Shown here in pieces: positions 36,527 to 45,286 of a stretch of 64,000 nucleotides of DNA. The notes beneath the pieces were generated by a model that did not search any database, was not told the DNA's origin, and saw nothing but the letters and a program-made list of their open reading frames with translations. The DNA comes from Saprospiraceae bacterium (lineage in GTDB: Bacteria; Bacteroidota; Bacteroidia; Chitinophagales; Saprospiraceae). Made by a program: the position numbers and the translations under genes. Location: assembly GCA_016787575.1 (NCBI GenBank), contig JAEUUO010000010.1, forward strand, positions 186,001 through 250,000, in the 5' to 3' direction. Positions within the stretch are counted from its first letter, which is position 1, and the number at the start of each line of letters is the position of its first letter.

Positions 36527-38074
36527 CTATTTTTTAACAAACGGGAGGACTCCACGCTTCTTATCATTTTCCCATTTTAAAAAATAGACCCCTGGGACCA
36601 TGCTTTTTACATTAGACAATTGCAATTCGTAATATTCATGATCAAATTGAATTGTATTCTGTTGTAATATGCTTCCATTCGGGTGCACAATTGCTATATT
36701 ATACTTCGTATCACCTGATGAATTGTGTAAAATTAGCTTCTCATCAACTGGATTCGGAGCAATTCTGAGCAAGTTGAAAATACCTTCATGGCTAGCAGAA
36801 ATATCGTCATTGAGAAAACGCATCACTAAAAAATTGATATTTGTCCCATCTTTATAATTACCAACCATAACTATTTTTTCATCTTGCTGCAATGTAAAAC
36901 TCGGTGTATCATCTGTCAGGATATTTACCACATCTAAAGCAGCTATTCCATTCACCCCAAATGTTGGATCAATGGTTCCTTCTTTGTCAAATCGTACAAC
37001 GACAAAACTATTTTTAGTAAGGACGTTATTTTCACCACAAACCAACAACTTTCCATCCTTTTGTTGCTTCATGTATAAGCCAAAATCAACAGGACCTTTA
37101 AAATCGTAAGTCCGTTTACCATTTATCCCAAACCTTTGATCCAAACTTCCATCCGGATTGTATTTTGCAAGTGCAAAATCATAGTTGGTAATGCTGTCTC
37201 TGACTGTACCTGAAGTATAAAAACTTCCGTCTTCCTGTATGATTGAGGAATAAGCAACATCCTGGTTTCCAGCGAAATCCGTTTGCGCACTTCCGTTGGT
37301 ACCAAAACTGGAATCCAAACTTCCGTCTTCATTATATCGGACAAAAGCAAAATTGGCTTTCGGATACACACCCGAACAACCACTTAAAAAAATCTTATGA
37401 TCTTTTTGTACAAACATATCAAATGGAATGTTTTCACGAGTCATAAAATCATAATAAGTCCATCCCGTATGATTGAAGCTAGTGTCAATCTGTCCATCCG
37501 GATGAAATCTGGTAACAAGAAAATCTACATCCAGGGTGTCAATGACTCCAATGCATCCAAAAACATATTTGCCATCTTCCTGTAAATCCATGTTTAAAAT
37601 ACCCGTTGAACGACCGTATTTAAAACTAAGGACTCCCTGATTTGCAAATGATGAATCAATCCGCCCGTCTTCAAACAATCTGACAACATAGGATCTTGTA
37701 TTTGGGCTTAAATTTGAATAACCACCAATTAATATTTTATTTTCAGGCAGATAATGTATGAATTCTACATTTTCCTGTGTCGAGCCAAAGTCCAAAACTA
37801 CTTTGCCCTGATCTCCAAAACTTAAATCCAGTTGACCATTTTCAAGGTAACGCACAACAATAAAATCAAATGAACCTGAAAAAGCATTGGAACGTCCACC
37901 AACCAATAATTTGCCATCCGGTTGTACAGCCACACAGCCCGATTGATCTTTTCCGCCAAAATCAGTGTTTACCCAACCCCCATTTCCAAAAGATGGGTCC
38001 AAATAACCGGACTGCGCCTGTGAAAAAATGAGATTCATAAGCATCATTCCTAAAATTCCAAAATTGACTTTCAT
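36527..38074 (-). CDS. Delta-60 repeat protein with type A T9SS sorting domain
   Basis: 515 aa with a signal peptide (about 1-20). About seven delta-60 repeats of 55-60 residues, each built on PDGKLLVGG-like and DxSFGxxG phrases (for example LDLSFGDQGKVVLDFG and RIDSSFANQG), form a probable beta-propeller. The last 80 residues are a type A sorting domain: IAPNPVDEKLILHN...VPGVYFLKW...KK. It should be exported by Sec, then the T9SS, and its tail removed by a PorU-like sortase. The repeats suggest a surface or secreted binding protein; the ligand is unknown. Confidence 0.9.
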   Translation of the reverse strand: MKVNFGILGMMLMNLIFSQAQSGYLDPSFGNGGWVNTDFGGKDQSGCVAVQPDGKLLVGGRSNAFSGSFDFIVVRYLENGQLDLSFGDQGKVVLDFGSTQENVEFIHYLPENKILIGGYSNLSPNTRSYVVRLFEDGRIDSSFANQGVLSFKYGRSTGILNMDLQEDGKYVFGCIGVIDTLDVDFLVTRFHPDGQIDTSFNHTGWTYYDFMTRENIPFDMFVQKDHKIFLSGCSGVYPKANFAFVRYNEDGSLDSSFGTNGSAQTDFAGNQDVAYSSIIQEDGSFYTSGTVRDSITNYDFALAKYNPDGSLDQRFGINGKRTYDFKGPVDFGLYMKQQKDGKLLVCGENNVLTKNSFVVVRFDKEGTIDPTFGVNGIAALDVVNILTDDTPSFTLQQDEKIVMVGNYKDGTNINFLVMRFLNDDISASHEGIFNLLRIAPNPVDEKLILHNSSGDTKYNIAIVHPNGSILQQNTIQFDHEYYELQLSNVKSMVPGVYFLKWENDKKRGVLPFVKK

Positions 38075-38256
38075 ATTAAAATTTAAATGAATTTAAAATC
38101 AGCCTTTACTTTATATAAAAATACAGTCTATTTTTATAATGAAGAGCCTTTAAATCCATACACTATTCGACTGTATGTTTAACTTAACGAATGCTTAACA
38201 AAGTTATTAAAATGATTTCGCCCATTCAGCTGTTTTAATTAAAATCAAAGAAGCAC

Positions 38257-38895
38257 ATGATATTTAGTCTGATCGGCATTTTAAGTAATTTGTTTGTATT
38301 GTTCAATCCTGATACAAAAGCAATAACGATACTCGACAAAACGCAATCTCAATACAAGAAAATGGGAGGAATGGAAATCTTTTTTGATTACGAACAAATT
38401 GAAAAGGGAAAATCAACAGGACAAAACAAAGGTCAACTTTTATCGAAAGACCATAAATATCGTCTGATCCTGAAAGACTTTGAAATTTATAATAATTCAA
38501 AAACCCAATACACCTATTTAAAACGAAACAAAGAAGTTCAAATTACAAACCCAGAAGAATCTGACAACAAATACCAACCATCGCAATTAGCAGCTATTCA
38601 TAAAGCCGGGACGCACCAGGCAAAATACATCAAGCTCAATAAAACAAAAGGAAAAAATAATCACGTTATTGAATTAATTCCTTTGTCAAAAGACGAGACC
38701 ATTTCAAAAATAACTTTATTCATATCTGAAAAATCAAATCTTATAGAAAAAGCTGAATGGCTAGAATCAGGAGGCAGTAAAACCATTGTTGTCTTTACAA
38801 AGACTGTTGCGTCTAAATTAATAGATGACGCAGCATTTGAATTAAATACCAATGCATTGAAAGGAGTGCACATAGAGGATCTTAGAGAAGAATAG
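38257..38895 (+). CDS. LolA-like outer-membrane lipoprotein carrier protein
   Basis: 212 aa with an N-terminal hydrophobic leader (MIFSLIGILSNLFVLF), then the LolA/LolB half-barrel pattern: ILDKTQSQYKKMGGMEIFFD, KGQLLSKDHKYRLILKDFE, TYLKRNKEVQITNPEE and ELIPLSKDETISKITLFISE. LolA shuttles lipoproteins from the Lol ABC complex to the outer membrane, and Bacteroidota use LolA-type proteins of this layout. The leader lacks the usual positive charges and a clear cleavage site, so export is likely but not certain. It stands alone between a T9SS client and GH3. Confidence 0.78.
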   Translation: MIFSLIGILSNLFVLFNPDTKAITILDKTQSQYKKMGGMEIFFDYEQIEKGKSTGQNKGQLLSKDHKYRLILKDFEIYNNSKTQYTYLKRNKEVQITNPEESDNKYQPSQLAAIHKAGTHQAKYIKLNKTKGKNNHVIELIPLSKDETISKITLFISEKSNLIEKAEWLESGGSKTIVVFTKTVASKLIDDAAFELNTNALKGVHIEDLREE

Positions 38896-39005
38896 AACGC
38901 ATTTAGAATTGCAGTCCTCTTTGAATATCACTTATTCATCCTTGAATAATCCTGCTTCAATCGTCACGAAAATTTTAATTATTCGTTACATTTATGTAAG
39001 GATTA

Positions 39006-39013
39006 TATCTTTG
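39006..39013 (+). promoter_or_regulatory. Bacteroidota -7 box very close to GH3 start
   Basis: TATCTTTG matches TAnnTTTG but ends only 5 nt before the ATG at 39019. If it is used, the GH3 transcript would start at or next to its AUG. Confidence 0.4.
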
Positions 39014-39018
39014 GGCCC

Positions 39019-40521
39019 ATGTTTTTAAAAGACAATCTCATCTATTTAATTGCCAATTTAAGTTGTAAAAATTTGAATCGCAACTACTTGCATGGGACTG
39101 AGCTTCAGGATCGGCAATTTAGCAATTTGTTACATGAGGCAAAAAATACACAATTTGGTCTTGATCACGATTTTAAATCCATCAAAAATCACGCGGATTA
39201 CAAAGCACGCATACCGGTTAGAGACTATGAAGACTTTATTCCATACATTAATCAGATCCGTGAAGGAAAAGAAAATATTTTATGGAAAGGGCTTCCTAAA
39301 TATTTTGCAAAAACATCTGGAACTACTTCAGGCACTAAATACATCCCATTAACCAAAGACAGTATTAAGAACCATTTGAATTCAGCAAGAAATCTGTTAT
39401 TGCATTACACTGTTAAGCGTCCTAAGACACAAATTTTTAATGGGGATATGTTCTTTTTATCTGGCTCACCGGAATTAAGTTTTTCAAATAACATAGCTGT
39501 TGGCAGGTTATCCGGAATTGTTAATCATGAAGTACCATATTGGTTTAAATTCAATAAGTTGCCGGATGATGAAACAAATCGGATTCAACCCTGGGAGCGG
39601 AAAATAGAACAACTGGTATCCAAATTAAGCACCAGGGATGTTCGGGTATTTAGTGGCATCCCACCCTGGGTTCAAATGTTTTGTGAGCATTTGCTCGATT
39701 ACACCGGCAAATCTTGTGTTTTAGACGTTTTTCCGAATTTAAGCCTTTACATTCATGGCGGAGTAAATTATGCCCCATACAGACAGAAAATTCAACAACT
39801 TATAGGAGGTCCCATTGATTTAATTGAAACCTATCCAGCCAGTGAAGGATTTATAGCATATCAAACGGACTGTGAAGAAGACAATATGCAATTGGTTGTA
39901 AACGATGGCATCTTTTATGAATTTATTGAAAAAGATAAAATTCACGATCCGGAAGCTGAACGATTGAGTCTGGCTGATATAAGCCTCAACCGCGATTATG
40001 CCATTGTTTTAAGCACGAATGCAGGATTATGGTCCTACCTTATTGGTGATTTAGTTCGTTTTGTTTCCAAAAACCCACATCGAATTAAATTCAGTGGTCG
40101 AATCAGTCAGTTTATATCAGCATTTGGAGAACATGTCATTTCGAGTGAAATTGACCAGGCAATTAGCTACGCGCAAAAAAAACACCGTTTTGATGTGGTA
40201 GAATTTACTGTAGCACCCCAGGTAAGTCCCACTGACAACAGACATGCCTACCATGAATGGTTTATTGAATTCTCAGAAATCCCTAAAAACATTCAAGAAA
40301 TTGCTTCAACTATCAATGCGCATTTATGCGAACTCAACAGTTATTACAAAGATCTCATCGAAGGCAATCTCCTGGACACTTTAAAAATCAGGCCAATCCG
40401 TAAAAATGGATTCCTGGATTACATGCGTCAGGCCGGCAAATTGGGCGAGCAATTTAAGGTCAACCGACTTAGCAACGACCGCAAAATGGCAGATGTGCTG
40501 GTAAAGGATATTTTGAGGTAG
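39019..40521 (+). CDS. GH3-family acyl-acid amido synthetase
   Basis: A 500-aa adenylate-forming enzyme of the GH3/ANL group. Motif I is TSGTTSGTKYIPLT (phosphate loop), motif II is TYPASEGFIAYQ and motif III is YLIGDLVRFVS. IPVRDYEDFIPYI and SGIPPWVQMF are further family markers. GH3 proteins adenylate a carboxylic acid and join it to an amine, often an amino acid. In plants the substrates are hormones; bacterial substrates are mostly unknown. Full length, with no obvious pathway partner nearby. Confidence 0.92.
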   Translation: MFLKDNLIYLIANLSCKNLNRNYLHGTELQDRQFSNLLHEAKNTQFGLDHDFKSIKNHADYKARIPVRDYEDFIPYINQIREGKENILWKGLPKYFAKTSGTTSGTKYIPLTKDSIKNHLNSARNLLLHYTVKRPKTQIFNGDMFFLSGSPELSFSNNIAVGRLSGIVNHEVPYWFKFNKLPDDETNRIQPWERKIEQLVSKLSTRDVRVFSGIPPWVQMFCEHLLDYTGKSCVLDVFPNLSLYIHGGVNYAPYRQKIQQLIGGPIDLIETYPASEGFIAYQTDCEEDNMQLVVNDGIFYEFIEKDKIHDPEAERLSLADISLNRDYAIVLSTNAGLWSYLIGDLVRFVSKNPHRIKFSGRISQFISAFGEHVISSEIDQAISYAQKKHRFDVVEFTVAPQVSPTDNRHAYHEWFIEFSEIPKNIQEIASTINAHLCELNSYYKDLIEGNLLDTLKIRPIRKNGFLDYMRQAGKLGEQFKVNRLSNDRKMADVLVKDILR

Positions 40522-40524
40522 GAA

Positions 40525-40656
40525 CATAAGGAGGAAGAAAAGAGGAGAAGATGAGCAGAGGGTTTCCTGGAGCTTGGGCAATTTAGTCCAATTTTCCTCT
40601 TTACCCCCTCTTCTGCAATCCTATAGACTACAACCTATAGGCTAAAGACTATAAAT
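40525..40656. repeat. Purine tract and TATAGAC-type heptad repeats
   Basis: An AAGGAGGAAGAAAAGAGGAG purine tract and, about 70 nt later, a complementary-looking CCTCTT...CCCTCTTCT tract could form an imperfect hairpin. They are followed by 7-nt units TATAGAC, TACAACC, TATAGGC, TAAAGAC, TATAAAT (about 40622-40656). The same elements recur at 59022-59120. The whole GH3-bamD gap is non-coding. Confidence 0.55.
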
Positions 40657-40712
40657 GCTCTCTTTTGATTGCCATCTTAATACTTATCCCCCTGAAATTC
40701 CGTTTATTGTCT

Positions 40713-40720
40713 TAAATTTG
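40713..40720 (+). promoter_or_regulatory. Bacteroidota -7 promoter box
   Basis: TAAATTTG matches TAnnTTTG, 8 nt before the bamD ATG. It is the likely promoter of the bamD-rpoZ-coaBC operon. Confidence 0.5.
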
Positions 40721-40728
40721 CGCCCTTC

Positions 40729-41562
40729 ATGAGAAAAGCATCACTTTACTTTTTTTGTTTGTTCCTGCTTGCTTTTGCAAGTTGCAGATCAGGTTTTGAA
40801 AAAATACGTACCAGTTCTGATCCGGCATTGATTCTCAAAGCTGCAGACAAATATTATGATGAGAAATCGTACATCAAGGCACAAACACTTTACGAGCAGA
40901 TTTTAACTTCATTTCGCGGTCAAAAAGAAGCGGAAATCATCTATTTTAAATATGCTTATACCCATTATTATTTAAATCAATTTGATTTATCTTCTCACTT
41001 ATTTAAAACATTTGCCAACACCTTTATCAACAGTGACAAAAAGGAAGAAGCAGATTTTATGTCTGTTTATTCATTGTATAAAACCTCCCCAGGATACCGT
41101 TTAGATCAGAGCAATACAGAAAAAGCCATTGATGGATTTCAATTATTTGTCAATACGTATCCGAATTCAAAGCGAGTTGATGAATGCAATAAATTAATTG
41201 ATGAATGTCGTGCTAAAATTGAGTTTAAATCATTTGAAGCGGGGAAGCTTTATTACGACATGAATAATTACCAATCTTGTGTAACCAGTCTGAAAAATGT
41301 TTTAAATGATTTTCCTGAAACCAAAAATGGACGTGAGATTCGATTTTTAATCTGTAAATCGGCTTTTTTGCTTGCAGAACACAGTATTTTTGAAAAACAG
41401 AAAGAACGTTACCTGGAAGCCAAACAATACATTGAAGATTTTATTCAAAGATATCCAACAGGTAAGACTACCAGTGAAATCAAGGAATACAACAGAAAAA
41501 TTAATGCTAAATTAAAATCAACGGATTATGATAGATATCAAAACACAAGTGCAAGGAATTAA
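40729..41562 (+). CDS. bamD: Outer-membrane assembly lipoprotein BamD
   Basis: 277 aa with a lipoprotein signal ending in LLAFASC (Cys19). TPR-like repeats follow: SDPALILKAADKYYDEKSYI, KAQTLYEQILTSFRGQKEAE, YYLNQFDLSSHLFKTFANTF and the hallmark FQLFVNTYPNSKRVDECN. BamD is the essential lipoprotein of the BAM complex that inserts OM beta-barrels. The gene overlaps rpoZ by 35 nt and heads the run bamD-rpoZ-coaBC-DUF4835, a conserved Bacteroidota order. Confidence 0.94.
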   Translation: MRKASLYFFCLFLLAFASCRSGFEKIRTSSDPALILKAADKYYDEKSYIKAQTLYEQILTSFRGQKEAEIIYFKYAYTHYYLNQFDLSSHLFKTFANTFINSDKKEEADFMSVYSLYKTSPGYRLDQSNTEKAIDGFQLFVNTYPNSKRVDECNKLIDECRAKIEFKSFEAGKLYYDMNNYQSCVTSLKNVLNDFPETKNGREIRFLICKSAFLLAEHSIFEKQKERYLEAKQYIEDFIQRYPTGKTTSEIKEYNRKINAKLKSTDYDRYQNTSARN

Positions 41563-41869
41563 TCCTAATGTAAAAGCACGCAATATCAAAGAATTTACCA
41601 GTGCCAACGGCAATATTTATGAAACTATCAACGTATTGGCAAAGCGTGCTAATCAATTAACCAATGACATTAAAGAAGAATTGGTTGATAAATTAGAAGA
41701 ATTTGCCTCACATTCTGATACGATTGAGGAAGTTCATGAAAACAAAGAGCAAATTGAGATTTCAAAATTTTATGAAAAATTACCCAATCCATCTATCATT
41801 GCAACTGAAGAATATCTGGATGGTAAAATAGAATTTCACTATAAAAACCAGCAACCCGATTCCGAATAA
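41528..41869 (+). CDS. rpoZ: RNA polymerase omega subunit, Rpb6-like
   Basis: 113 aa. The N-terminal NVKARNIKEFTSANGNIYETINVLAKRANQL region matches the divergent Bacteroidota omega (Rpb6 family): the helix with NIYE.....AKRANQL corresponds to the omega/Rpb6 helix that folds around the beta' C-terminus. The C-terminal half is acidic and variable. The start at 41528 overlaps the end of bamD by 35 nt in another frame, an unusually long overlap that suggests tight coupling. Identification rests on sequence pattern and conserved context between bamD and coaBC. Confidence 0.87.
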   Translation: MIDIKTQVQGINPNVKARNIKEFTSANGNIYETINVLAKRANQLTNDIKEELVDKLEEFASHSDTIEEVHENKEQIEISKFYEKLPNPSIIATEEYLDGKIEFHYKNQQPDSE

Positions 41870-41885
41870 TTCAGAACAACAATCG

Positions 41886-43100
41886 GTGTCAGTCCAGCAC
41901 AATTTATTGGAAGGACGTAAAATAATCCTCGGCATTACTGGCAGTATTTCGGCCTACAAATCTGCTATTCTTCTGCGTTTGTTGGTAAAGGCGGGTGCAG
42001 AAGTTCAAATTATTTTTACAGAAGCCGCTAAGGAATTTGTAGGGCCATTAAGTTTTGCAAGCCTTTCAAATAAACCGGTGTTATCCGATTTGAGCAAGGA
42101 TCAGGAATGGAATAAACATGTTGAGCTAGGTATTTGGGCAGATCTTTTGGTGATTGCTCCAGCCAGTGCCAATACACTTTCAAAACTTGCAAATGGCATT
42201 ACAGATAACTTATTAACCGCGGTGTATTTGTCTGCCAAATGTCCGGTCATGCTTGCCCCTGCCATGGACCTGGATATGTGGAAACATCCTTCAACTCAAA
42301 CGAACATTAAGCGATTGCAATCATTTGGAAATCAACTGATTCCAGTTGGAGAAGGTTCATTGGCCAGTGGACTTTCCGGCCCTGGACGACTTGCAGAACC
42401 TGAATTTATATTTCAGGAGATTGTGCAATTTTTCAATCCAAATCAAGCTCTTGCTGGTAAGAATGTACTCATAACAGCCGGTCCAACGTATGAAGCCATC
42501 GACCCAGTTCGATTTATAGGCAACTATTCTTCAGGTAAAATGGGAATCAGATTGGCTGAAGAAGCCACTCGAATGGGAGCAAGGGTAGAATTGATTCTAG
42601 GACCAAGCAAAGAACCTGTTTTAGAACATCCCAATTTGCGAATTTCCCGAATTGTAAGTGCCCAGGATCTTTTAACAGCAGTTGAAAAAAGAATGCAAGC
42701 AATGGATGTCTTTATTTTGGCTGCTGCAGTGGCTGATTTTAGACCCGAAAACATTGCTTCAAATAAATTGAAAAAATCGAACCACCCAGAATTAAATATT
42801 CATTTGGTTCCAACTCCGGATATCGCTGGATTTATTGGAAAGCAGAAAACAAGCAAACAAATTTTATGTGGATTCGCCCTTGAAACAGAGGAACTTGAAA
42901 AAAATGCTGCCCTAAAACTAAAAAACAAAAACATGGACCTGATCGTTATGAATTCGCCAAACGATCCTGGCGCAGCTTTTTATTCAGATTCAAACAAGGT
43001 CAGCATTTTGGATAAGTCAGGAAAAATAAGTTTCTTTGATTTGAAGTCTAAAAAAGAGGTCGCGATCGATATTTTAAATGCCATTCTAGAAATTAAATAA
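41886..43100 (+). CDS. coaBC: Bifunctional phosphopantothenoylcysteine decarboxylase/synthetase
   Basis: 404 aa from GTG 41886; no ATG fits the family N-terminus. The CoaC flavoprotein domain shows GRKIILGITGSISAYK, PASANTLSKLANGITDNLL and AMDLDMW. The linker has SGLSGPGRLAEPE. The CoaB domain shows ITAGPTYEAIDPVRFIGNYS, SSGKMG, AAAVADFRP, KLKKS and GFALETE. It converts phosphopantothenate to phosphopantetheine via the cysteine adduct. CoaX at 26192 supplies the substrate. The next gene starts 1 nt after its stop. Confidence 0.97.
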   Translation: MSVQHNLLEGRKIILGITGSISAYKSAILLRLLVKAGAEVQIIFTEAAKEFVGPLSFASLSNKPVLSDLSKDQEWNKHVELGIWADLLVIAPASANTLSKLANGITDNLLTAVYLSAKCPVMLAPAMDLDMWKHPSTQTNIKRLQSFGNQLIPVGEGSLASGLSGPGRLAEPEFIFQEIVQFFNPNQALAGKNVLITAGPTYEAIDPVRFIGNYSSGKMGIRLAEEATRMGARVELILGPSKEPVLEHPNLRISRIVSAQDLLTAVEKRMQAMDVFILAAAVADFRPENIASNKLKKSNHPELNIHLVPTPDIAGFIGKQKTSKQILCGFALETEELEKNAALKLKNKNMDLIVMNSPNDPGAAFYSDSNKVSILDKSGKISFFDLKSKKEVAIDILNAILEIK

Positions 43101-43101
43101 C

Positions 43102-44013
43102 ATGAAAGTACTATTGACGACTTGTTTTATCAGTTTGCTGTTTGGCTCTATGCTTTGTGCACAAGAGCTTAACGCTTCTGTCAGGGTAAATGCACCCAAT
43201 CTTGGGTTAAGCGATAAATCCATTGTAAATCAAATTGAAAGAAACGTTAAAGACTTTTTGAACAATCAGAAGTGGACTCAGGATGTTTTTGAACCCCATG
43301 AAAAAATAAAATGCAATTTTCAAATAACGATCAGTGCAGATAAAGGCGATAACAATCTGTTGGTAGACATCGCTGTTCAAGCCAGCAGGCCAGTATTTAA
43401 TGCCAGTTATGAGACCGCTTTATTAAGTGTCATAGATAAACAAATTCCAATAACGTTTGATCCTTATAAAAATCTTGAAAATTCTAAGGAAACCTATTAC
43501 GATAATTTATCTGCTGTCTTGACCTATTATGCGTATCTCATTTTAGCTTTGGATTACGACAGTTACAGCCTTGAAGGAGGAGAAGCATTTTTGCAGATTT
43601 TAAATAATATGCTAAATATTTTACCCGCATCTATAAAAGGAGCCGATCCATCCTGGTCACCAACAAAAGACAAAAAGAATACCCGCTATTTTTTAGTAGA
43701 AAATTTATTAAACCCCAGGATGAAGAGTTTCCGAAGAGCCTATTACGAATACCATCGTCAATGTATGGATCAGTTTTCAAAAGATGCTGTTGGAAGTCGA
43801 GCCAGTTTAGCTTCTGTATTAGAAGACATTGGAAGAAGCAACTTGTCTTATCCAGATACTTATCTAATAAAAATGTTTACTTATCTTAAAAATCAGGAAA
43901 TTCTAGAAATCTTTAAACAAGGAACCCCACAAGAAAAGAAAAAAGTGTATGATGCAATGATCCAAATGGATCCGGCAAATACGAGTAGTTACGAACCTAT
44001 GATAAAATCTTGA
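43102..44013 (+). CDS. DUF4835 family exported protein (PorD-like)
   Basis: 303 aa with a signal peptide (about 1-20, ...GSMLCAQ). The mature start ELNASVRVNAPNLGLSDKSI and the central YYAYLILALDYDSYSLEGGE are the marks of DUF4835 proteins, which regularly follow coaBC in Bacteroidota. Some recent database entries name the family type IX secretion protein PorD; I treat that as a lead, not proof. A helical C-terminal half ends in RSNLSYPDTYLIKMF. It sits 1 nt after coaBC, so it is in the same transcript. Confidence 0.85.
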   Translation: MKVLLTTCFISLLFGSMLCAQELNASVRVNAPNLGLSDKSIVNQIERNVKDFLNNQKWTQDVFEPHEKIKCNFQITISADKGDNNLLVDIAVQASRPVFNASYETALLSVIDKQIPITFDPYKNLENSKETYYDNLSAVLTYYAYLILALDYDSYSLEGGEAFLQILNNMLNILPASIKGADPSWSPTKDKKNTRYFLVENLLNPRMKSFRRAYYEYHRQCMDQFSKDAVGSRASLASVLEDIGRSNLSYPDTYLIKMFTYLKNQEILEIFKQGTPQEKKKVYDAMIQMDPANTSSYEPMIKS

Positions 44014-44030
44014 AGCTAATTTAACAATCC

Positions 44031-44615
44031 ATGAAGAAACGTAAAATAGCCATTTTTGCTTCAGGCAATGGAACCAATGCTGCCGAACTAATTAAACATT
44101 TTAAAAATCATCCTGAAATACAAGTAGGTTTGATTTTGTCCAGTTCAAGTAAAGCAGGAGTTTTAAAAGTTGCCAAAGAACACAATGTTCCGTCATCCGT
44201 AGTAAACAAATCCCTTTTATCCAATAACGGATACACCACTGCCTTATTAAACTTGTACGATATTGATTTTATAGTATTGGCGGGATTTTTATTATTGATC
44301 CCCCCTTTTTTAGTGAAGCAATTTGAAGGGAAGCTGATCAACATTCACCCTGCACTTTTACCAAAACATGGCGGAAAAGGAATGTATGGATTGCACGTGC
44401 ATCAGTCAGTAATCAATGAAGGTGATTTGGAAAGTGGCATAACTATACACTATGTCAATGAAATGTATGATCGTGGCAAAATTATCTTTCAGGCTAAATG
44501 CAAGGTAGATCGCAGGGACAATGCGGAAAAACTTTCAAAAAAAGTACAGGAACTGGAACACAAATATTATCCGGAATGGACAGAAAAACTGGTGCTTCAA
44601 ACCCGTTTTATGTAA
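44031..44615 (+). CDS. purN: Phosphoribosylglycinamide formyltransferase (folate-dependent)
   Basis: 194 aa. KIAIFASGNGTNAAELI is the GAR-binding loop, FIVLAGFLLLIPPFLV precedes the catalytic NIHPALLP with GGKGMYG, and GITIHYVNEMYDRGKII carries the catalytic Asp region. It adds a formyl group to GAR in purine synthesis. It lies 17 nt after the DUF4835 gene and 11 nt before the carbonic-anhydrase-like gene, consistent with a long operon. PurH is at 26917. Confidence 0.95.
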   Translation: MKKRKIAIFASGNGTNAAELIKHFKNHPEIQVGLILSSSSKAGVLKVAKEHNVPSSVVNKSLLSNNGYTTALLNLYDIDFIVLAGFLLLIPPFLVKQFEGKLINIHPALLPKHGGKGMYGLHVHQSVINEGDLESGITIHYVNEMYDRGKIIFQAKCKVDRRDNAEKLSKKVQELEHKYYPEWTEKLVLQTRFM

Positions 44616-44626
44616 TCATTAAACCT

Positions 44627-45169
44627 ATGTCAGCAGATTTAATTAAAATAGATCATATTGATCGGATTCCTGAATCCTACCTAGGTACACCTATAGCCGA
44701 ACTATTAGCATATCACAATTTAGGAAAAACCTATCAACAATATCTACAAGCCCAATTATTAATTGGTATGTGCATGGACAACCGGAAGCATTTATCAATT
44801 CCCGATAATTTTGCCTACATCATCCGTTCGGGTGGAGCCAATTTGAGATATAGTGAATTTAGGGTTTCCTATGCAATTGCGGTTGGTAATGTCAGGCATT
44901 TGGTTTTAATTGGACATAATAACTGTGGAATGGTAAATTTGATGGCTAGAAAGGATTTATTTATACAGGGGTTGATTACCAATGCCGGCTGGACCCGAGA
45001 AGAAGCTGAAGATCATTTTTACCATTACGAGCCCATTCATGAAATCGGAAATGAAAAGCATTTCATCCTAAGTGAAACCAAGCGACTGCGTTTGCGTTAT
45101 CCCAATGTAATTATTGCCCCTATGCTGTATTTGGTAGAGGACAATTTGCTGTATTTGATTGAGGAATAA
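44627..45169 (+). CDS. Beta-carbonic-anhydrase-like protein
   Basis: 180 aa from ATG 44627. An earlier in-frame start would lie inside purN and add 43 non-homologous residues. The zinc motifs are present: CMDNR (CxDxR, metal Cys with the Asp-Arg dyad) and GHNNCGM (HxxC). The strand IIRSGGANLR replaces the usual VxRNAG, and the 180-residue length is on the short, Cab-like side. Interconversion of CO2 and bicarbonate is likely. The C-terminal half is less typical, so a non-CA role of the fold is possible. Confidence 0.82.
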   Translation: MSADLIKIDHIDRIPESYLGTPIAELLAYHNLGKTYQQYLQAQLLIGMCMDNRKHLSIPDNFAYIIRSGGANLRYSEFRVSYAIAVGNVRHLVLIGHNNCGMVNLMARKDLFIQGLITNAGWTREEAEDHFYHYEPIHEIGNEKHFILSETKRLRLRYPNVIIAPMLYLVEDNLLYLIEE

Positions 45170-45286
45170 ACAAACCAGCCAATTTCATTCTATTGAATTT
45201 CACACGAAAGTATTATTACTATTTATGAACTCAAGTAATTAGTTTAAAATCCTTAAACTATCTTAGCCTTTTCAAAATACAATCTT

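Noticed and set aside
44498..44626. N-terminal extension of the carbonic-anhydrase-like protein
   Set aside because: It lies inside purN in another frame; the family-like sequence begins at ATG 44627.
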